Below the pieces are notes generated by a model, which made no database searches, had not been told where the DNA came from, and was given only the letters and a program-made list of their open reading frames with translations. From the NCBI GenBank assembly GCA_937954195.1, contig CALFYR010000591.1:1-12426 (forward strand): a stretch of 12,426 nucleotides of DNA. Reading direction: 5' to 3'. Position numbers and translations under genes: made by a program. Positions 5,763 to 11,529 of the stretch are shown in pieces. The stretch comes from an uncultured Dehalococcoidia bacterium. GTDB lineage: Bacteria > Chloroflexota > Dehalococcoidia > Tepidiformales > Tepidiformaceae. Each line of letters starts with the position of its first letter. The first letter of the stretch is position 1.

Positions 5763-6389
5763 CTACGGCGTCCAGGTCAGCCCGACCGTCGCCAACAGCT
5801 CAACGAGCTGCTCTTCGTGGACCTCGCCCGCCTTGAAACCCCGGATCACGCCTTCGCTATCAATGAAGTAGGTCGTGGGCATCCCCGGCACCCGGTAGTG
5901 CGCCGCCACCTCTCCATCGGCGTCGAGTACCGCCGGGTATTCCGCGCCCAGCTCATCCAGAATGCCGATCGCCTTGTCCTGGGTTTCCAGGTAGTCCACA
6001 CCGAGGATCACGAACTCACCATCGAGTGCCTCCTGGGCTTCCAGGAACAGCGGGATTTCGTTCTTGCAGGGGGCGCACCAGCTCGCGTACCAGTTCAGCA
6101 CCACGGGCTGGCCCCGGTAATCCGAAAGCTTCCGGGCGACCGATGTGTCACGAGCGTCCCGCAGCACGAAGTCGGGCGCCGGCTCGCCAACCTCGGGCCG
6201 GTTCGGGTCGAGCGGCCCCGTATCGGCGTAGACCGTCGGCAAACCCGTTGGGCCCGTGAACTCCGGCTCATCTTCGCCACTGGTGAACAGGTACACACCG
6301 ACCGCCAGCGCCGCGACAACGGCCAGGCCAAGCGCGGCGTAACCGGCCAGGATTCGGGGGCGGGATTGTGGCGCGGGCGCGTCGCTCAT
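5763..6389 (-). CDS. Membrane-anchored TlpA/ResA-like thiol-disulfide oxidoreductase
   Basis: About 208 residues from ATG 6389 (MSDAPAPQ); ATG 6398 would add three. A short cytoplasmic tail is followed by one membrane helix (about 13-35), a Pro/Asp-rich linker, and a thioredoxin fold outside the membrane. The fold begins at GEPAPDFVLRD (68-78) and carries the active site WCAPC (104-108) and the cis-proline loop VPGMPTTYF (167-175, Pro171). KNEIPLF after the CxxC is the usual AhpC/TSA-Redoxin signature. Such proteins keep cytochrome or other exported thiols reduced, usually fed by a CcdA-type partner, which is not in this window. TACGAT (6397-6402) lies 7 bases before the start and there is no Shine-Dalgarno site, which suggests a leaderless message. 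The frame stays open to 6869 but that extension is antisense to the epimerase gene and is rejected. Confidence 0.9.
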   Translation of the reverse strand: MSDAPAPQSRPRILAGYAALGLAVVAALAVGVYLFTSGEDEPEFTGPTGLPTVYADTGPLDPNRPEVGEPAPDFVLRDARDTSVARKLSDYRGQPVVLNWYASWCAPCKNEIPLFLEAQEALDGEFVILGVDYLETQDKAIGILDELGAEYPAVLDADGEVAAHYRVPGMPTTYFIDSEGVIRGFKAGEVHEEQLVELLATVGLTWTP

Positions 6390-6396
6390 CTCAACC

Positions 6397-6402
6397 ATCG
6401 TA
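6397..6402 (-). promoter_or_regulatory. Candidate leaderless -10 box of the TlpA-like gene
   Basis: TACGAT on the minus strand fits TAnnnT. It ends 7 bases before ATG 6389, so transcription would start at or next to the start codon. No ribosome site is present and no convincing -35 box was found. Confidence 0.3.
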
Positions 6403-6511
6403 GTACGCCAGCGGGAAAGAATCTGTGGGCAATGGGCCGTCGTTCCGGGGCCGGTTGGTGGGACCAGTGAAGGCGCTGACCCCGATCGTGTACCCTTCGA
6501 CGCACCTTCCC

Positions 6512-6517
6512 GAGGTG
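6512..6517 (+). promoter_or_regulatory. Shine-Dalgarno site of the epimerase gene
   Basis: GAGGTG lies 7 bases before ATG 6525 and fixes this start. Confidence 0.6.
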
Positions 6518-6524
6518 GTGACTC

Positions 6525-7514
6525 ATGCGCGTCCTGGTAACCGGTGGAACCGGGTTTGTTGGCGCTCACACGGTCAAATCCCTGCTCGATGCCGGCCACG
6601 AAGTGAAGCTCCTGGTCCGCTCCGCCGAACGCGTGGCGGCCGCGCTCGAGCCACTCGGCGTTGTCACCCCCATCTCCCATGTCATCGGCGATGTCACCGA
6701 CCCGGAAACCGTGGCTTCGGCGCTCCAGGGCTGCCAGGCCGTCGTCCACTGCGCGAGCGTCTACTCCAACGACCCGCGCCGCGCCAAAGAAGTGACCAGC
6801 ACCAATCTCGCGAGCGCCGAAACCGTCCTCGGTCAGGCCGTCGAACGCGGGCTGGATCCCGTGGTCCACGTTTCGAGCATCGTGGCGCTGCTGCCCGCCG
6901 GCAAAGACGTCATCTCAGAGGACAGCGACCCCGGCCGCGGCGGCCCGCCTTACCCGGCTTCGAAGCAGGCCCAGGAACGCTATGCCCGCAAACTCCAGGA
7001 ACAGGGCGCACCCGTCGTCATCACCTACCCCGGCAGCGTCTGGGGCCCCCACGACCCCTACGACGGCGAAAGCACGAAGCTGGCGCGCAACTTCGTCCGC
7101 GGCCTCGTCCCGTTCCGTCCCATGGGTGGCGTCGCCATTGTGGATGTCCGGGATGTCGCCGCCGGGCACGCCGCTGTTATCGAGCCCGGAAAGGGTCCCC
7201 GCCGGTTCATGCTCGGTGGCCACTACACCCGCACTCCCGACCTCGTGAGAATAGCGTGCAGCGAGGCAGGGGTCCGCCGTCCCGGCATCCCCATCCCGTC
7301 GACCATCGCCTACGTCAGCGGCCAGGTGCTGGCGCCGTTCCAGCGCATCGCCCCCTTCCGCCTCCCCATCGATCCGGGCAGCACATGGACGGTGCGCTGC
7401 GACGTTCGTGTGGATAACGGCCGCGCCGAGCGCGAACTCGGTATCAACTTCCGCCCTACCGCCGAGACGATTCGAGACCAGGTGGCATGGCAGAAAGCGG
7501 CTGGTCGCCTGTAG
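6525..7514 (+). CDS. NAD(P)-dependent epimerase/dehydratase family (extended SDR)
   Basis: A 329-residue extended SDR. The N-terminal Rossmann motif TGGTGFVG (6-13) is followed by VRSAER (31-36), where Arg32 suggests NADP. Further on are GDVTDPETV (55-63), HCASVY (75-80), active-site serines SS (117-118) and the Tyr143/Lys147 pair (YPASK). The PGSVWGPHD loop (169-177) is typical of atypical members related to dihydroflavonol reductase or 3-beta-hydroxysteroid dehydrogenase. The C-terminal third has a proline-rich stretch (253-285), possibly a membrane-hugging or substrate lid segment. GAGGTG at 6512-6517 lies 7 bases before the ATG and fixes the start. It is divergent from the TlpA-like gene and ends 3 bases before the convergent folK stop. 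The substrate is unknown; it could be a sugar nucleotide, a sterol or an aldehyde. Confidence 0.9.
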   Translation: MRVLVTGGTGFVGAHTVKSLLDAGHEVKLLVRSAERVAAALEPLGVVTPISHVIGDVTDPETVASALQGCQAVVHCASVYSNDPRRAKEVTSTNLASAETVLGQAVERGLDPVVHVSSIVALLPAGKDVISEDSDPGRGGPPYPASKQAQERYARKLQEQGAPVVITYPGSVWGPHDPYDGESTKLARNFVRGLVPFRPMGGVAIVDVRDVAAGHAAVIEPGKGPRRFMLGGHYTRTPDLVRIACSEAGVRRPGIPIPSTIAYVSGQVLAPFQRIAPFRLPIDPGSTWTVRCDVRVDNGRAERELGINFRPTAETIRDQVAWQKAAGRL

Positions 7515-7517
7515 GCA

Positions 7518-7997
7518 TTACAGCCCGCCGCGCCGCGCCGCCCCCTGCAAACCGACCGACCGCAGCGCCTCCATTGCAGTGATGCCAAGCACCGGCAACG
7601 GGCCGCGCCACACATCGCTCAGCGGCGCCAGCACGAACGCCCGCTCCAGGATGCGCGGGTGCGGCACCTGCAGCTCCGGCAGCGCAATGCGCTCCTCGCC
7701 GTAAAACAGGATGTCCAGGTCGATGGGCCGCGGCCCCCACCGTCGCTCCGGCCGCCGCCCAAGGTAGTGCTCGATGCGCTTCAGCTCGGCCAGCAGCGCC
7801 AACGGCTCCAGCGACGTCTCGGCCACCGCCGCGGCGTTCAGGTAGGCCGGTTGATCCGCCGGCACGGGTGGCGTCTCCCAAAAGCCCGAGCGCTTGGCCA
7901 CGAGGATGCCGCGTGCGTCCAGCTCGGATACCGCCGCGCGCAGGTTCGCCAGCCGGTCGCCAAGGTTCGAACCAAGCGCCAGCACCACTTCCGTCAC
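7518..7997 (-). CDS. folK: 6-hydroxymethyl-7,8-dihydropterin pyrophosphokinase
   Basis: A 159-residue HPPK, the normal length. It transfers pyrophosphate from ATP to 6-hydroxymethyl-dihydropterin, the step just before dihydropteroate synthase in folate synthesis. Recognised motifs are ALGSNLGDR (7-15), the RWGPRPIDLDIL block that holds the Mg-binding DxD (about 85-96), and VPHPRILERAFVLAPLSD (about 111-128). Its GTG start at 7997 overlaps the folP stop by 4 bases (GTGA), so it is translationally coupled to folP. It is the last gene of the minus-strand JAMM-folP-folK operon and meets the epimerase gene tail to tail. The C-terminus (GAARRGGL) is unremarkable. Confidence 0.95.
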   Translation of the reverse strand: MTEVVLALGSNLGDRLANLRAAVSELDARGILVAKRSGFWETPPVPADQPAYLNAAAVAETSLEPLALLAELKRIEHYLGRRPERRWGPRPIDLDILFYGEERIALPELQVPHPRILERAFVLAPLSDVWRGPLPVLGITAMEALRSVGLQGAARRGGL

Positions 7998-8857
7998 CGC
8001 GGCGCCCGCCAGTTCGCGCGGACGACCGCGTCGCTCACCCGGGCCACCCTGGTCATCTCCGCCACCTCGTGCACCCGCACAAGGTCAGCTCCCCCCGCGA
8101 TTGCGAGCGCGACCGTCGCCGCCGTCCCCTCGAACCGTTGCTCGACGGGCGCATCCAGCACCAGGCCGAGGGTCGATTTGCGCGAAGTCCCCACGAGGAG
8201 CGGCTGTCCGAACCGCAACAGCTCGGGCAGCCGGCGTACCATCTCCAGGTTCTGTTCCGGCGTCCACCCGAACCCGAAACCGGGGTCCAGCACAACATGG
8301 CTCCTCGGGATCCCTGCCTCATCACACAGCCCGAGCGTCGCGTCGAAGCCGGCGGAGATGTTGGCCACCACATCGCGGAACTCCCGTCCGCGCTGATTGT
8401 GCATCGCGATGAGCGCCGCCCCATGCCGCGCGACCACCCCCGCCATCGCCGAGTCGAACCGCAGTCCCCAGATGTCGTTCACGGCATCTGCGCCGGCACG
8501 AAGCGCGGCATCAGCCACCCTCGCGTGGTATGTATCGATCGATACCGGGAGCGACGTCGCCGTGCGGACCGCCTCGAGGCACGGGATAACCCGCCGCAAC
8601 TCCTCGGCGGGGTCCAGCTCCGGCGCCCCGGGCCGCGATGACTCTCCGCCAACATCGAGGATGTCGGCGCCGGCAGCCTCCATGGCCCGCGCGCGCGCCG
8701 CGGCCGCATCCGGGTCAGTCCCAAGCCCATCGCCGCTGAACGAATCCGGCGTCACGTTGATGATGCCCATCACGTACGTTCGTGCGCCCCACAAGAACGT
8801 TCGCCCGCGCAGCGTGAGCGATGGCGCGCCGTACTCCCGGGCCAGTGGCGCCGCCAC
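7994..8857 (-). CDS. folP: Dihydropteroate synthase
   Basis: A 287-residue DHPS from GTG 8857, the usual length. It condenses dihydropterin pyrophosphate with p-aminobenzoate and is the sulfonamide target. Motifs, numbered from this start, are GIINVTPDSFSGDG (31-44), DVGGESSRPG (68-77), SIDT (106-109), DPGFGFG (191-197), GTSRKS (223-228) and RVHEV (261-265). All pterin, pyrophosphate and pABA contact segments look intact. The frame remains open to an ATG at 8902, but that would overlap the upstream JAMM gene by 44 bases with no suitable ribosome site. GTG 8857 begins one base after the JAMM stop and has GAGGT about 11 bases upstream, so it is preferred. folK follows with a GTGA overlap. Confidence 0.95.
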   Translation of the reverse strand: MAAPLAREYGAPSLTLRGRTFLWGARTYVMGIINVTPDSFSGDGLGTDPDAAAARARAMEAAGADILDVGGESSRPGAPELDPAEELRRVIPCLEAVRTATSLPVSIDTYHARVADAALRAGADAVNDIWGLRFDSAMAGVVARHGAALIAMHNQRGREFRDVVANISAGFDATLGLCDEAGIPRSHVVLDPGFGFGWTPEQNLEMVRRLPELLRFGQPLLVGTSRKSTLGLVLDAPVEQRFEGTAATVALAIAGGADLVRVHEVAEMTRVARVSDAVVRANWRAPR

Positions 8858-8858
8858 G

Positions 8859-9278
8859 CTAATCGATGACCTCGAATTCCTGCTCGATGCGTTCCGTGCC
8901 ATCGATGTGCCACACGCGCACCTCCGGGTTCTCCCGGTCGCCCACCCCGATCACGAAGTGTACGTACGGCGGCCCGAAGAACGGTCCCATCATGCGGATA
9001 TCGGTCGGGCTTGGCACCGCCGGGCTGCCTGTATGCGAATGGTAGAACCCCGCGAGCTCGTGCCCGGCGTCGTCGATCGCCTGTTCGTGCTTGCGAGTTT
9101 CCAGGGGGTCGATGGAAAAGCGGTAGGGGCTCGCTTCCTTGTTCTTCGCCCGGCGAACTTCCACAACAGCGCCATCGCGCGCGGCAAGAATGCCGCAGCA
9201 CTCGATCGGAGCATCCTCCAGCGCGTGCTCAATCATGGCGTCGACGTGTTCTTTTCGCAGGCGGATAGCTACGGCCAC
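8859..9278 (-). CDS. JAMM/MPN (M67-family) zinc metallopeptidase
   Basis: About 139 residues from GTG 9278, a length typical of bacterial stand-alone Mov34/MPN proteins. The zinc centre is complete: Glu26 in PIECCGIL, then H80-x-H82-x7-S90-x2-D93 in the segment FYHSHTG through SPTDI. Relatives cleave isopeptide or thioester-linked tails, such as releasing cysteine from the CysO sulfur carrier or trimming ubiquitin-like proteins. No ubiquitin-like, E1-like or cysteine synthase partner lies in this window, so its substrate is unknown. GGAG (9284-9287) with a 5-base spacing selects GTG 9278. The frame is open to a TTG at 9335, but that part spans a perfect palindrome and looks like promoter DNA. 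It is the first gene of the operon with folP and folK; the folate link may be incidental. Confidence 0.88.
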   Translation of the reverse strand: MAVAIRLRKEHVDAMIEHALEDAPIECCGILAARDGAVVEVRRAKNKEASPYRFSIDPLETRKHEQAIDDAGHELAGFYHSHTGSPAVPSPTDIRMMGPFFGPPYVHFVIGVGDRENPEVRVWHIDGTERIEQEFEVID

Positions 9279-9299
9279 AGATACTCCGGAGAAATCGGG

Positions 9300-9315
9300 A
9301 TGGATGTACATCCAT
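9300..9315. promoter_or_regulatory. Perfect 16-bp palindrome upstream of the JAMM-folP-folK operon
   Basis: ATGGATGTACATCCAT is its own reverse complement. It lies 22 bases before the preferred JAMM start and about 63 bases from the transposase element. The size and position fit an operator for a dimeric regulator. I found no convincing -10/-35 pair around it; TTGATG on the minus strand near 9342-9347 is a weak -35 candidate. Confidence 0.45.
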
Positions 9316-9377
9316 TGTGGCAGATGCAGTCCCAAAGTGAGCCATCAACGATCAGCTGTCCAAAGCACCCCGAATGG

Positions 9378-9400
9378 CTAGATCCGAGCGTGAAGCGAGG
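9378..9400 (+). repeat. Left inverted repeat of the transposase element
   Basis: The 23 bases beginning CTAGATCCGAG and ending AAGCGAGG are the exact reverse complement of 9961-9983. Confidence 0.85.
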
Positions 9401-9406
9401 TCAACG

Positions 9407-9924
9407 TCACTCCGGCCCCGCACGCCCCAAACGACCACCAAGGTCACGCCCCTGCAAATCCAACACGTACGTGACGGCATCAATCACATGCTGCTCATCC
9501 CGAAGAAACCTTGTACTGCCGTGCCGCGTCCAGAGCTTCTGCCCCGCCGCAAGCAGTCCACCCTCACGGAGGCGGCGAGTCGAGTCGCCCATATCTTGAA
9601 CAGCGTCATCACCTTCTCCGGCTCTTCGTCAGCAGAAACCACAACATGCACATGGTTCGTCCGCACGTTCACCGCATGCAGAGTCCATCCTCGAACCTCA
9701 CAAACGGCGCGAATGGCCTCAGCGACCACCGGTCGCTGGCTGCCGTCGAGGACCTGCCGACCGCCAAGAAGGCGAACTGCCGCGCGTGCCACACGCCGCG
9801 CGTCAGGCTCCAGCGCTACCGGGCGCCCCAGGTGACGAACTCGTTCGACCGACCCCCGCGCATCGCCGTGTAAGCGCTCGCCATAGGTCGTGAAGGTGAT
9901 GAGGTATCCGGCGGCCAACTCCAC
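9407..9924 (-). pseudogene. REP-associated tyrosine (IS200-like Y1) transposase, frameshifted
   Basis: It starts at GTG 9924 with ELAAGYLITFTTYGERLHGD, the N-terminus typical of this family, and contains the HUH motif NHVHVVV (His91, His93). The reading frame then diverges after IWATR (residue 115). The family C-terminus resumes in another frame: RLREGGLL, then WTRHGSTRFL, and VTYVLDLQG with the presumed catalytic tyrosine, ending at 9407. At the break, CGAGT is tandemly duplicated on the plus strand (9576-9580 and 9581-9585). Deleting one copy restores a 170-residue protein with Tyr at about 151, the usual size. The unrepaired frame stops at 9484 without the tyrosine. The gene is therefore inactive unless the ribosome slips. 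This family nicks and joins REP-containing single strands. Confidence 0.85.
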
Positions 9925-9960
9925 GCCGGGATTCTAGCCAGATTGGCATGCGGTGCGCGG

Positions 9961-9983
9961 CCTCGCTTCACGCTCGGATCTAG
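9961..9983 (-). repeat. Right inverted repeat of the transposase element
   Basis: Begins CCTCGCTTCACG and ends GGATCTAG, the exact reverse complement of 9378-9400. GTCATTCCGGGG follows directly; a similar GTCACTCCGG lies just inside the left repeat. Confidence 0.85.
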
Positions 9984-10013
9984 TCATTCCGGGGAACTCG
10001 CGCCACAAAGTGC

Positions 10014-10045
10014 GAGGGGGGCGCCTTGCCGCTGGCGCCCCCCTC
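10014..10045. terminator. GC-rich hairpin downstream of the multicopper oxidase gene
   Basis: GAGGGGGGCGCC (10014-10025) and GGCGCCCCCCTC (10034-10045) form a perfect 12-bp stem with an 8-base loop, 33 bases after the oxidase stop on the minus strand. No T-run follows on either strand, so it may act as a factor-assisted terminator or 3'-end stabiliser. It also separates the oxidase from the transposase element. Confidence 0.55.
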
Positions 10046-10077
10046 TACCACGGAGGGAACGTGTCTACACTCCGGCG

Positions 10078-11343
10078 CTACGCCGTGGTTTCACACCACA
10101 GGCTGAACGCGCCTTTGCGGTCCTGCGGGAAGCTCGCCGCACTAATGCCGGCCGTCGCCTCCACCCGGAGGTTGCCGTACTGGCTCTCCTCGGGGAGCTG
10201 AACCTGGTCCAGCAGGTCCTGGACCTTGAAGTTCTCGTCTTCCACCGCCAACACCGTCACCAGGCCGAAGAAGCCCGACGCGTTCTCAGCGTGGCTCAGC
10301 ACGTGGCAGTGGAACGCCCACAACCCCGCTTCGAAGCACTCGATGATGCAGTCCACCCGGCTCCCCGGGGGCACGTCGATGTTGTCGCACTTGTACGGCT
10401 CGTGCGGGTACCCGTCCCGTTCGAAGGCTTCCATCGCCAGGCCGTGCAGGTGCATCGGGTGGTACATCATGCCTTCGTTCATCCAGCGGATGAGCACGCG
10501 CTCGCCCTTCTTCGCAACCAGCGCATCCGTCGCCGGGAAGCCCTTGCCGTTCAGCGTGTAGCCGAGCAGCGAGTCGTTCATGATCAGCACGTACTCGCGG
10601 TCGTACTGCGGATACGTCGATGGGTCTTCGGGCTCGATGATGAACGCCCCGAGCAGGCCGCGGTTCACCTGGTCCGCAGAATCATGGTGCGAGTGGTACA
10701 TGTGCGAACCGGAGTTCCTGAGCGTGAATTCGTAGGTGAAGCTCGCGCCCGGCTGGATCGGGTCCTGCGTCAGGTACGGGACACCGTCCATGTTGTTCGG
10801 CACGTAAATGCCGTGCCAGTGGACCGACGTGCTCTCTTCGAGGTTGTTGGTGACATTGATGCGGACCGTATCGCCAACGCGGGCGCGAAGGATCGGGCCG
10901 GGGATGACGGCGTTGAACCCGCGCGCCTTCTCGAACTGCCCGGGCGCAACTTCCCAGTCCACCTCGTCGACCGTCAGGTCCCAGACCTTCACACCGTTTT
11001 CGATGCGAGGTTCGAGCGGCTGATTCCCTTTGCCGGCGGTGAGTGCCTGCTTCTGGTTGCGAAGGAAGTTGAGCACGCCCTGCTGGTGGTCGTGGTCGAT
11101 CGTCTCCCAGCGCTCGGGCGTCACTTCGGTGGGGCCTGGCTTTACGCCGGGCTGCGTCGGCGTCTCCCGGATGGGGCCGCCTGTCGGGTCGTTGTAACAC
11201 GCCGAGGCGATGAGCCCGCCGGCAACCGGCAGCGCGGCGCCCACGACGCTCGCGCGGCGCAGGAATCCGCGCCGGTTCAGCTTCGTGATCTCGCGCGCCG
11301 GCGTGGTCGTCGGGGCCGGGGTGGTGGTCGTTTCTTCGGACAT
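10078..11343 (-). CDS. Two-domain multicopper oxidase, Tat-exported
   Basis: A 421-residue secreted oxidase that should pass electrons from a substrate through type-1 copper to a trinuclear site reducing O2. A Tat signal is clear (RRGFLRR 24-30, hydrophobic core to about 46), and Cys49 in IASAC could be a lipoprotein anchor. Copper motifs are HWHG (175-178), HMYHSHH (214-220, His217/219), HPMHLHG (295-301) and HCHVLSH (345-351). Type-1 ligands would be His295, Cys346 and His351. The position usually filled by an axial Met in HCHxLxHxExxxGMFG is Phe358 (GFFG), which in fungal laccases goes with a high potential. Two cupredoxin domains are seen rather than three, so it may act as an oligomer like other small laccases. 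AGGAGAG at 11354-11360 supports ATG 11343. Substrates could be metals or phenols. Confidence 0.92.
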   Translation of the reverse strand: MSEETTTTPAPTTTPAREITKLNRRGFLRRASVVGAALPVAGGLIASACYNDPTGGPIRETPTQPGVKPGPTEVTPERWETIDHDHQQGVLNFLRNQKQALTAGKGNQPLEPRIENGVKVWDLTVDEVDWEVAPGQFEKARGFNAVIPGPILRARVGDTVRINVTNNLEESTSVHWHGIYVPNNMDGVPYLTQDPIQPGASFTYEFTLRNSGSHMYHSHHDSADQVNRGLLGAFIIEPEDPSTYPQYDREYVLIMNDSLLGYTLNGKGFPATDALVAKKGERVLIRWMNEGMMYHPMHLHGLAMEAFERDGYPHEPYKCDNIDVPPGSRVDCIIECFEAGLWAFHCHVLSHAENASGFFGLVTVLAVEDENFKVQDLLDQVQLPEESQYGNLRVEATAGISAASFPQDRKGAFSLWCETTA

Positions 11344-11353
11344 GACGCTGTGG

Positions 11354-11360
11354 CTCTCCT
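11354..11360 (-). promoter_or_regulatory. Shine-Dalgarno site of the multicopper oxidase gene
   Basis: AGGAGAG on the minus strand, 10 bases before the ATG at 11343. Confidence 0.6.
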
Positions 11361-11529
11361 GCCGTGGTGATCTAGTAGTCCCATAATCTACTCAGGCTGG
11401 CAAGCAACTCAGGACCATCCGGCCACAAAGGTGGTACCGAGGGGACGTTTATGAAGAATTTCGCCGGTGCCTGGTGAGCCAGCTTTCCCGGGCTGTGCCG
11501 CTCATCCTCCCGGGTGCGAAGATGGCTGC

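Larger units (their letters stand above)
9378..9983 (-). mobile_element. Solitary REP-associated transposase element with 23-bp inverted ends
   Basis: A 606-bp unit bounded by perfect 23-bp inverted repeats, containing a single broken HUH transposase gene that nearly fills it (7 bases from its end to the left repeat, 36 from its start to the right one). Weak similarity continues outwards for about ten bases on both sides (GAATG, CCC). No second gene, no tnpB and no target duplication can be seen. The layout fits a RAYT gene flanked by its cognate REP sequences rather than a classical DDE insertion sequence. It sits between the multicopper oxidase gene and the JAMM operon, close to the latter's promoter. 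Confidence 0.75.

Noticed and set aside
6390..6869. N-terminal extension of the TlpA-like protein to 368 residues
   Set aside because: It would run antisense through the start of the epimerase gene, whose start has a good ribosome site; the membrane anchor expected at the N-terminus lies just after ATG 6389.
9576..9590. Programmed ribosomal frameshift in the transposase gene
   Set aside because: The break coincides with a tandem 5-bp duplication, no slippery heptamer or downstream structure is evident, and removal of one copy restores the protein exactly.
9943..11370. Long plus-strand open frame (475 codons) opposite the multicopper oxidase
   Set aside because: It is the antisense shadow of a gene with all copper motifs; its translation is Arg/His/Val-rich and shows no family features.
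11374..11392. Short inverted repeat AGTAG-N9-CTACT upstream of the multicopper oxidase
   Set aside because: Five-bp arms are expected by chance; no promoter elements align with it convincingly.
11451..11477. Eight-codon ORF (MKNFAGAW) with GAGGGG six bases upstream, before the DsbA-like gene
   Set aside because: It could be a leader peptide, but there is no attenuator hairpin or codon run, and one short SD-ATG combination is expected by chance.
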